From an uncultured beta proteobacterium (lineage in GTDB: Bacteria > Pseudomonadota > Gammaproteobacteria > Burkholderiales > Rhodocyclaceae): 6,940 nucleotides of DNA. Under the pieces are notes generated by a model. It made no database searches and was not told where the DNA came from. It was given only the letters and a program-made list of their open reading frames with translations. The position numbers were made by a program, and so were the translations under genes. Below are positions 1-5,545 of this stretch, piece after piece (the first letter of the stretch is position 1; the number at the start of each line of letters is the position of its first letter). Location of the stretch: contig CAIWVX010000219.1 in the NCBI GenBank assembly GCA_903916205.1, positions 1 to 6,940 of the forward strand. The letters are read 5' to 3'.

Positions 1-347
1 AGAAGTCCGTTCCCACCACCATAGTCAAGGTGTTTAATGGAGCGAGACCTATCACCAAACATCGCAGTTAAGTTTTTAGCATTTGCTCTAGGTCTAGATT
101 CGATGTAATCAGGGTCAACGGATACGTATTCATTGTTGTATATCTTTTCCTCAAATTCTTCTAACGACCAATTTGCAATTTCCGGAGTAAAACAGAAACC
201 ACAACTATCGCACCGAGCATAGTAAATTGGGATTCCCGAAAGCTCGATAAACTGCGCATCATTCCAATGACATGATTTACTAAAATCGACAACATCTAGT
301 AAAGAACTCGCTTTGTTGCAAACAGAACAAAACAAATTGTTTTTCAT
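1..347 (-). CDS. Class I SAM-dependent methyltransferase with N-terminal Cys cluster (partial, runs off left edge)
   Basis: The reading frame is open from ATG at 347-345 to the window edge (115 complete codons), so only the N-terminal part is seen. It begins with a CXXC pair (residues 7 and 10) and a second cluster CDSCGFC (residues 46-52), which together look like a zinc-binding module. Near residues 108-115 comes the glycine-rich LDYGGGNG, which matches motif I of Rossmann-fold SAM-dependent methyltransferases. Proteins with this zinc-finger-plus-methyltransferase layout are common in surface polysaccharide and sugar-modification loci, but the substrate cannot be told here. An AGGAG lies 6 bases before this ATG, which favours it over the in-frame ATG at 353-351 that abuts the same AGGAG. 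The gene is AT-rich (about 39% G+C by hand count) compared with its neighbours (about 50%), suggesting horizontal acquisition or a foreign edge. The C-terminal catalytic half is outside the window. Confidence 0.75.
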   Translation of the reverse strand, partial: MKNNLFCSVCNKASSLLDVVDFSKSCHWNDAQFIELSGIPIYYARCDSCGFCFTPEIANWSLEEFEEKIYNNEYVSVDPDYIESRPRANAKNLTAMFGDRSRSIKHLDYGGGNGL

Positions 348-353
348 GCACAT

Positions 354-358
354 CTCCT
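354..358 (-). promoter_or_regulatory. Ribosome binding site of the methyltransferase gene
   Basis: On the minus strand this reads AGGAG, 6 bases before the ATG at 347. A second in-frame ATG at 353-351 touches the AGGAG directly and is too close for normal initiation, so this site decides the start. Confidence 0.65.
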
Positions 359-427
359 GAGTTTGAAATTTAAATCCTTCTTGCCTTCAACTGCTCGCTT
401 AGCCTATCGAGGAAGTACTGAACTAAC

Positions 428-457
428 CTAAGCGACTAAGATGCAATAGTCGTTTAG
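428..457. repeat. Inverted repeat, 11-bp arms, 8-base loop
   Basis: CTAAGCGACTA (428-438) faces TAGTCGTTTAG (447-457). They are complementary except for one G-T position. No T-run follows on either strand, so it is not a textbook intrinsic terminator. It could be an operator, an RNA hairpin in the methyltransferase leader, or a remnant of a mobile element end. Confidence 0.55.
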
Positions 458-585
458 TTGCAAACGGCAGTTGTTAACAGGTAATTGATTTATTTTGTTT
501 TATATCTTTTTGAGGTGACTTATGGAGACGGAAAACAGAATGATTTAGGTGGATAATTGGCGTTGCCGGAGGCTTTTGCGGAAGA

Positions 586-641
586 TAGTATCAATAACCT
601 CGTCATTCGCGCTTACGCGGAAATAGCGAGGGTGGATACTA
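586..641. repeat. Nested long inverted repeat downstream of slyD
   Basis: Three pairs of arms are nested about one centre. TAGTATC (586-592) pairs with GATACTA (635-641), CCTCG (598-602) with CGAGG (627-631), and CGCG (608-611) with CGCG (616-619) around a 4-base loop. The internal unpaired stretches are 3-7 bases. The structure starts about 34 bases beyond the slyD stop. It may end or stabilise the bcp-slyD transcript, although no clear T-run follows on the minus strand. Confidence 0.6.
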
Positions 642-674
642 AGCGGTTACGGACTTTTGTTTTCTACACGTGCT

Positions 675-1169
675 TTAGTCGTCGTGATCACAATCATCGT
701 CGTGCATATGACCGTGCGCGATTTCTTCGGCACTGGCCGGACGCACCGCAGTTACCGTACAGGTGAAGACCAGCGCCATGCCAGAGAGCGGATGGTTGCC
801 ATCCAGAACCACTTTATCATCGGCAATTTCGGTAACGCGATAAATCAAAATATCATCATCGTCACCGCTATCCGGCACGCCTTCAAACTGCATGCCTACT
901 TCAAGTTCTTTGGGGAAGCCCTTGCGTGACTCTACTTGAACCAGCTCGGCATCGTACTCACCGAAAGCATCGTCTGGCTGCATTTTGACGACAACCGACT
1001 CGCCAATTTTCTTCCCGTGAACGGCTTCTTCAATCATCGGGAAAATATCATCGTACCCCCCGTGTAAATAAACCAACGGCTCTTGACCGGCGTCAACGAG
1101 TTCGCCGTCGGGGTCTGTGACATTGTAGTCAAGGGTAACAACGGTATTTTTTTCAACGTGCATGTTCAT
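675..1169 (-). CDS. slyD: FKBP-type peptidyl-prolyl cis-trans isomerase, SlyD-like
   Basis: The predicted product is a 164-residue cytoplasmic folding helper that interconverts cis and trans peptide bonds before proline. Residues 1-66 and about 126-150 form the split FKBP domain, with conserved stretches LVYLHG (32-37) and VLDGNHPLSG (121-130). The insert-in-flap chaperone region lies between, about 70-120, and includes PKELEVGMQF. E. coli SlyD has a long His/Cys-rich metal-binding tail. Here the tail is short and acidic, GHMHDDDCDHDD (153-164), so nickel binding is probably weaker. The start at 1169 overlaps the TGA of the peroxiredoxin gene as ATGA and has AAGGAA 8 bases upstream (1178-1183). 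An in-frame ATG at 1163 is a possible alternative. The overlap makes this the second gene of a bcp-slyD operon. The FKBP family call is firm; the symbol is less so, because SlyD, FkpB and similar proteins intergrade. Confidence 0.88.
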   Translation of the reverse strand: MNMHVEKNTVVTLDYNVTDPDGELVDAGQEPLVYLHGGYDDIFPMIEEAVHGKKIGESVVVKMQPDDAFGEYDAELVQVESRKGFPKELEVGMQFEGVPDSGDDDDILIYRVTEIADDKVVLDGNHPLSGMALVFTCTVTAVRPASAEEIAHGHMHDDDCDHDD

Positions 1170-1636
1170 GAATTGAGTTCCTTAACCACACGCAAGACAT
1201 CAAGCGCATGGCCTTTGGCGTTAACTCCATACTGCGCAAGTTGGAGCACACCTTGTTTATTAATGACGAAAGTCGAACGCACGATGCCATACTTTTTGAC
1301 ACCACCGACCTCTTTCGCCTGCCAGACACCGTATTGTTTACAAGTCGCACCATCAGCATCCGAAAGAAGACGAATAGCGATTCCATGCTTATCACGAAAG
1401 TCGGCATGGCTCAGACAATCGTCGCGGCTGATGCCCATAACAATACAATCGAGATGCAAAAACTCGTCTTCGTGATCAGAAAAATCAGTGGCTTCTAGCG
1501 TACAACCCGGTGTGTCGTCTCTAGGATAAAAAAATAGAATGATATTGTGCGTACCGCGAAAGCGTTTGATGTCAACGGCTTCCATGTCTGCATCAGGGAG
1601 AACAAACAGAGGGGCGGCTTGACCAGCTTTCAGCAT
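1166..1636 (-). CDS. bcp: Thiol peroxidase of the BCP/PrxQ peroxiredoxin family
   Basis: The 156-residue product is of normal length for a BCP-type peroxiredoxin, which reduces hydrogen peroxide and organic hydroperoxides using thioredoxin-like donors. The active site stretch PRDDTPGCTLEA (38-49) has the peroxidatic Cys45 with Thr42 and Pro43, and the conserved catalytic-site Arg is at 120 (VRSTF). The resolving cysteine of E. coli BCP, five residues after the peroxidatic one, is Thr50 here. Other cysteines at 64, 74 and 99 could serve, or the enzyme may work as a 1-Cys type. The start is fixed by a full AGGAGG (1641-1646) 4 bases before the ATG. Its TGA overlaps the slyD-type start by 4 bases. 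A promoter-like pair lies at 1689-1717, so bcp-slyD can be transcribed apart from ftsB. Confidence 0.92.
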   Translation of the reverse strand: MLKAGQAAPLFVLPDADMEAVDIKRFRGTHNIILFFYPRDDTPGCTLEATDFSDHEDEFLHLDCIVMGISRDDCLSHADFRDKHGIAIRLLSDADGATCKQYGVWQAKEVGGVKKYGIVRSTFVINKQGVLQLAQYGVNAKGHALDVLRVVKELNS

Positions 1637-1640
1637 TCTG

Positions 1641-1646
1641 CCTCCT
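1641..1646 (-). promoter_or_regulatory. Ribosome binding site of the peroxiredoxin gene
   Basis: A perfect AGGAGG on the minus strand, 4 bases before the ATG at 1636. It is the strongest Shine-Dalgarno match I saw in the window and fixes the bcp start. Confidence 0.75.
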
Positions 1647-1688
1647 AAAAAACCGCCTCATCAACACATTTTCGACAAGGTCAGGCGG

Positions 1689-1717
1689 ATTCTAACCAAG
1701 CTTCCGGCGTATGACCA
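1689..1717 (-). promoter_or_regulatory. Putative sigma70 promoter of bcp-slyD
   Basis: On the minus strand TGGTCA (1712-1717, four of six bases of the -35 consensus) is followed after 17 bases by TAGAAT (1689-1694, five of six bases of the -10 consensus). It lies just after a terminator-like hairpin and about 50 bases before the bcp start, where a promoter would be expected. This is inference from sequence match only. Confidence 0.4.
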
Positions 1718-1718
1718 G

Positions 1719-1752
1719 AAAAAATCCACGTTGGCACCCAACCGCATCGTGG
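1719..1752 (-). terminator. Putative intrinsic terminator after ftsB
   Basis: On the minus strand, GTTGG and CCAAC (1738-1742 and 1730-1734) form a stem with a 3-base loop. CCAC (1749-1752) and GTGG (1726-1729) extend it across a 6-base bulge. One base later comes a run of six T (1719-1724). It lies about 60 bases past the ftsB stop and just before the bcp promoter-like site. The bulge makes it imperfect. Confidence 0.45.
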
Positions 1753-1809
1753 CGTTATTTACGGCCTCTGCAACAATCTGAGTAATTGCCATGATGATCA
1801 CTCAGCGGA

Positions 1810-2118
1810 TTATCGCTTTAAGACTTTTGCAGTGGGCTCCTCGTATGGCTTTTCAGGAATTTGAACGAAAACTTCATCTTGGCGAATCATTCCCAGCTCA
1901 AAGCGCGCACGCTCTTCAATGGCGTCATAGCCTTGTTTAAGGTCGCGCACTTCCGCGTCCAAGCCGGCATTACGCACTTCTAGTTTTTTGTTGCTCTCTT
2001 TTTGCAACTGCAACTGGCGGTCAACATCCCAAACCCTCAACCAACCCCCTTTGCCAAGCCAAAGCGGATACTGCAAGAGAACAAGCAAGGCTACAAGAAG
2101 TGCGGAGAGCCAACGCAT
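1810..2118 (-). CDS. ftsB: Cell division protein FtsB
   Basis: This 102-residue protein is almost the length of E. coli FtsB (103). It is a bitopic inner-membrane protein of the FtsQ-FtsL-FtsB divisome subcomplex that helps activate septal wall synthesis. Residues about 4-21 form a single hydrophobic membrane segment after a very short cytoplasmic start (MRW). Residues about 31-70 are rich in Leu, Glu, Lys and Gln and should form the periplasmic coiled coil that pairs with FtsL. The stretch [21 protein letters not shown] (67-87) holds the family-typical E(R/K)AR.ELG....E.F motif. Position directly after eno is the common proteobacterial arrangement. I saw no strong Shine-Dalgarno before the ATG, and a hairpin lies in the 89-base gap from eno, both consistent with lower expression than eno. 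Confidence 0.9.
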   Translation of the reverse strand: MRWLSALLVALLVLLQYPLWLGKGGWLRVWDVDRQLQLQKESNKKLEVRNAGLDAEVRDLKQGYDAIEERARFELGMIRQDEVFVQIPEKPYEEPTAKVLKR

Positions 2119-2153
2119 TGATTCAGTAAGGCGTCAGAATCTAGGAGCGAAGA

Positions 2154-2177
2154 TCAAAACCCAATTATGGGTTTTGA
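2154..2177 (-). terminator. Hairpin/terminator between eno and ftsB
   Basis: TCAAAACCCA (2154-2163) and TGGGTTTTGA (2168-2177) form perfect 10-bp arms around a 4-base loop. The AAAACCC/GGGTTTT pattern is that of bidirectional intrinsic terminators, with the T-run inside the 3' arm. It lies about 30 bases past the eno stop, on the same strand. It would end most eno transcripts, or partly attenuate reading into ftsB. Confidence 0.6.
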
Positions 2178-2207
2178 CCGTCGCGCCTGCGCCTATCTCC
2201 ATCATCT

Positions 2208-3506
<1,299 letters not shown>

Positions 3507-3549
3507 TCAAAAATACGTGCTGAAAGCTCAAACAGGCCAATGCGCCAGA

Positions 3550-4386
3550 TTATTGTAATTCTTCAAACCCGGTCGCTTTGACCAACCGGTCAATAGCCAC
3601 CAGCTTAGTTAGCAGACTATCCATGCGCTTCAATGGCCAACTATTGGGGCCGTCGGACAGTGCTTTTTCTGGATAGGGGTGTGTTTCCATGAACAATCCA
3701 GCAATGCCCACCGCGACGGCGGCACGCGCCAACACCGGAACAAACTCACGCTGCCCACCAGAAACGGTTCCCTGACCACCGGGCAACTGAACGGAATGGG
3801 TGGCATCAAAGACGATCGGGCAAGCCGTTTCGCGCATGATGGACAACGAACGCATATCTGAAACCAGATTGTTGTACCCAAAGGAAGCCCCGCGCTCACA
3901 AACCATGATGCGATCTGCCCCCCCATTCGCCGCTTTGGCTTTGTCCACCACATTTTTCATGTCGCCGGGGGCCAGAAACTGGCCTTTTTTGATGTTAACC
4001 GGCTTGCCGCAAGTCGCCACCGCGTGAATAAAATCGGTCTGGCGACAAAGAAACGCCGGGGTTTGCAGCACATCAACAACCGCCGCAACCGTCGCGATAG
4101 CGTCCACTGAATGCACATCCGTCAAAACCGGTACGCCAATCTGACGACGCACTTCGGAGAGTATGTGTAAACCCTCCTTCAACCCCGGCCCGCGAGAGGA
4201 AAGACCGGAACTACGATTGGCTTTGTCGTAAGACGCTTTGAAAATATACGGCATACCGAGACGGTCGCAAATTTCTTTCAACTGACCGGCCACGTCAATG
4301 CAGAGTTCTAAAGACTCGGCAGTGCACGGACCGGCGATCAGAAAAAGTGGCTTATCCAGCCCAACGTCAAAATTGCACAGTTTCAT
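3550..4386 (-). CDS. kdsA: 3-deoxy-D-manno-octulosonate 8-phosphate synthase, metal-dependent type
   Basis: The 278-residue cytoplasmic enzyme condenses phosphoenolpyruvate with arabinose 5-phosphate to give KDO 8-phosphate, the precursor of the LPS inner-core sugar. Family landmarks are FLIAGPC (15-21), [12 protein letters not shown] (49-60), the GPGL stretch (66-69), DVHSVD (90-95), [11 protein letters not shown] (108-118), KKGQFLAPG (133-141) and FDATHSVQ (193-200). Cys21, His197, Glu234 and Asp245 match the four metal ligands of metal-dependent KDO8P synthases. The metal-independent E. coli enzyme has Asn in place of this Cys. The start ATG (4386-4384) overlaps the pyrG stop by 4 bases (ATGA), which implies translational coupling. 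An AAGG lies within the pyrG end as a possible ribosome site. DAHP synthase is the only close alternative, and the KANRSS motif argues against it. Confidence 0.96.
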   Translation of the reverse strand: MKLCNFDVGLDKPLFLIAGPCTAESLELCIDVAGQLKEICDRLGMPYIFKASYDKANRSSGLSSRGPGLKEGLHILSEVRRQIGVPVLTDVHSVDAIATVAAVVDVLQTPAFLCRQTDFIHAVATCGKPVNIKKGQFLAPGDMKNVVDKAKAANGGADRIMVCERGASFGYNNLVSDMRSLSIMRETACPIVFDATHSVQLPGGQGTVSGGQREFVPVLARAAVAVGIAGLFMETHPYPEKALSDGPNSWPLKRMDSLLTKLVAIDRLVKATGFEELQ

Positions 4387-5213
4387 TCACCCGCCTTGGT
4401 TTCGATGGCGGCACGGACAAACGCGGAAAACAGCGGGTGACCATTACGCGGCGATGAAGTGAATTCAGGATGGAACTGACAACCAATAAACCAAGGATGG
4501 ATCGCCTTCGGTAATTCGACCATCTCACACAAGTCGGTGCCGGGAGCGCGCCCTGAAACTACCAAGCCCTTGGACTCCAACTCGCCAAGCAGCGTGTTAT
4601 TAACTTCAAAACGATGGCGGTGCCGTTCAGTAATTTCAGCTTTTCCGTAAATCTCACGGGCCAAGCTTGCCTCATTCAGTTTGCACAACTGCCCCCCTAG
4701 GCGCATGGAACCGCCAATGTCGGAGTTTTCATCGCGTTTCTCGACTTTACCGGAAGCATCCTGCCACTCGGTAATCAGTCCAATGACCGGGAAAGGCGAG
4801 TCCTTTTCAAATTCGGTGCTATGCGCGTCAACCATCCCAACCACGTTACGGGCGAATTCAATCACAGCCAGCTGCATACCAAGACAGATTCCGAGATACG
4901 GTACTTTATTTTCACGGGCAAAACGTATCGCTGCAATTTTGCCTTCAGTCCCCCGACGCCCGAACCCGCCGGGAACCAAAATGGCATTCATTCCTTTGAG
5001 CGAAGCACAGCCCTTGTTCTCGATCTCTTCAGAATCAATGTAGTGAATCTTGACCTTGCTGTGTGTGTAAACTCCGGCGTGAACCAGCGCCTCAGTCAGT
5101 GATTTATAGGATTCGGTGAGGTCAACATATTTCCCGACAAACGCAATATTAATTTTATGTGTTGGATGTTCAAGTACGTCAACAAAATTCTTCCACAACG
5201 TCAGATCGGCGGC
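4383..5213 (-). CDS. pyrG: CTP synthase, C-terminal glutaminase part only (5' end lost at a junction)
   Basis: CTP synthase makes CTP from UTP, ATP and glutamine. The visible part, about 276 residues of a protein usually near 545, is the linker plus the class I glutamine amidotransferase domain. It starts near AADLTLWKN and runs through [15 protein letters not shown]. The oxyanion stretch is VPGGFGRRG. The nucleophile Cys is in GICLGMQ (codon 4886-4884), and the catalytic His and Glu are in CQFHPEF (codons 4472-4470 and 4466-4464). The N-terminal ATP/UTP-binding synthase domain is absent. Upstream of about 5213 the frame stays open to an ATG at 5372 by chance, but those codons do not resemble CTP synthase and lie antisense to another gene. 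The TGA overlaps the kdsA ATG by 4 bases. As it stands the gene has no valid start and could not make a working enzyme. Confidence 0.9.
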   Translation of the reverse strand, partial: AADLTLWKNFVDVLEHPTHKINIAFVGKYVDLTESYKSLTEALVHAGVYTHSKVKIHYIDSEEIENKGCASLKGMNAILVPGGFGRRGTEGKIAAIRFARENKVPYLGICLGMQLAVIEFARNVVGMVDAHSTEFEKDSPFPVIGLITEWQDASGKVEKRDENSDIGGSMRLGGQLCKLNEASLAREIYGKAEITERHRHRFEVNNTLLGELESKGLVVSGRAPGTDLCEMVELPKAIHPWFIGCQFHPEFTSSPRNGHPLFSAFVRAAIETKAGE

Positions 5214-5222
5214 CTTAAGGGG
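5205..5222. other. Junction between two unrelated genomic blocks
   Basis: On the minus strand recognisable pyrG stops here, with about 270 N-terminal residues missing. On the plus strand a pseudopilin-like protein starts here without its N-terminal part. Base composition shifts from about 50% to 60-70% G+C in lines I counted by hand. Gene direction also flips. No transposase, integrase, tRNA or direct repeat is visible at the join. An assembly chimera fits best; genuine recombination is the alternative. Confidence 0.75.
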
Positions 5223-5525
5223 TTGAATATTCTTTACGAAGGTGATGATCGTTTCGCCGGAAGGATCCGTTACCTCCGGAAAGACTGGAAGGATCCGATA
5301 ACCGGCAAGGATTGGCAGGTCGTGCGTGATCCGGCCAAGGGTGTCACCGGGGTGATGAGCACCAGCGAGCAAGAACCGCTCAAGCAGGCTAATTTCTCCG
5401 AAGAGTTCAAGCTATTTGAGGGAAAGAAAAAATATAATGAGTGGCAGTTCGTTGATAAACCGCTCCAACCGGGTGGTCAACCCGTCAGAACGACAGTTTC
5501 GGGTCTGCCGGCGTCAACCCATTAG
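5211..5525 (+). CDS. Pseudopilin-like (type II secretion/type IV pilin family) protein, C-terminal fragment
   Basis: The last 104 residues are visible, ending with TAG at 5523-5525. From residue 19 it reads [17 protein letters not shown]. This Y(L/I)(R/K)K..kDP.TG..W pattern follows the N-terminal helix in GspG-like pseudopilins of Geobacter and related bacteria. It is followed by [19 protein letters not shown] (44-62) and an aromatic stretch YNEWQFV (75-81), then a Pro/Gly/Thr-rich tail. Such proteins assemble short periplasmic pseudopili for secretion. The prepilin leader and hydrophobic helix that would prove the family are missing, cut off at the junction. The frame stays open upstream to ATG 5157, but that stretch is antisense to pyrG and not part of the protein. 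The next gene starts 20 bases after the stop, on the same strand. The family call is from recalled motif resemblance only. Confidence 0.55.
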   Translation, partial: GLKGLNILYEGDDRFAGRIRYLRKDWKDPITGKDWQVVRDPAKGVTGVMSTSEQEPLKQANFSEEFKLFEGKKKYNEWQFVDKPLQPGGQPVRTTVSGLPASTH

Positions 5526-5535
5526 AGTCGACCCT

Positions 5536-5541
5536 GAAGGA
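5536..5541 (+). promoter_or_regulatory. Ribosome binding site of the histidine kinase gene
   Basis: GAAGGA, 4 bases before the GTG at 5546. No ATG in this frame gives a start upstream of the first membrane segment, so this site supports GTG as the start codon. Confidence 0.6.
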
Positions 5542-5545
5542 CACC

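Larger units (their letters stand above)
348..674. other. Non-coding AT-rich spacer with two inverted repeats
   Basis: About 330 bases lie between the slyD-type stop and the methyltransferase start. I see no convincing gene. A TTG-started frame at 557-766 begins directly after a TAA, runs antisense into the slyD tail, and covers a long palindrome, so it is probably not coding. The spacer holds an inverted repeat at 428-457 and a larger nested one at 586-641. Any promoter of the methyltransferase should lie here on the minus strand, but I could not pick out a clear -35/-10 pair. The 361-540 part is about 37% G+C by hand count, like the methyltransferase and unlike the slyD-bcp region. Confidence 0.6.

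Noticed and set aside
421..480. Possible integron attC site around the 428-457 inverted repeat
   Set aside because: The outer core sites do not fit the RYYYAAC/GTTRRRY consensus, and no integrase or cassette array is visible.
522..548. Eight-codon ATG frame after a GAGGTG-like site
   Set aside because: It is too short and unsupported to call a gene; a leader peptide on the plus strand would have no downstream gene to control.
557..766. TTG-started plus-strand frame of 69 codons in the slyD spacer
   Set aside because: It starts directly after a TAA, covers the palindrome at 586-641, and its last third is antisense to the slyD tail. I recognise no family in it.
1653..1688. CCGCCT/AGGCGG hairpin followed by six T, just before bcp
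   Set aside because: The stem is only 6 bp with a 24-base loop. One arm lies between the -10 site and the expected start of transcription, and the T-run abuts the bcp ribosome site. Probably chance.
1661..1792. Minus-strand 43-codon ORF between ftsB and bcp
   Set aside because: It has no good ribosome site and spans the terminator and promoter-like signals. The protein shows no recognisable features.
5157..5210. Apparent ATG start of the pseudopilin-like frame
   Set aside because: The stretch is antisense to genuine pyrG codons and lacks a prepilin leader and helix.
5214..5372. N-terminal extension of the pyrG frame to an ATG at 5372
   Set aside because: These codons are antisense to the pseudopilin-like gene and do not match the CTP synthase sequence expected there. 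They are chance read-through past the junction.
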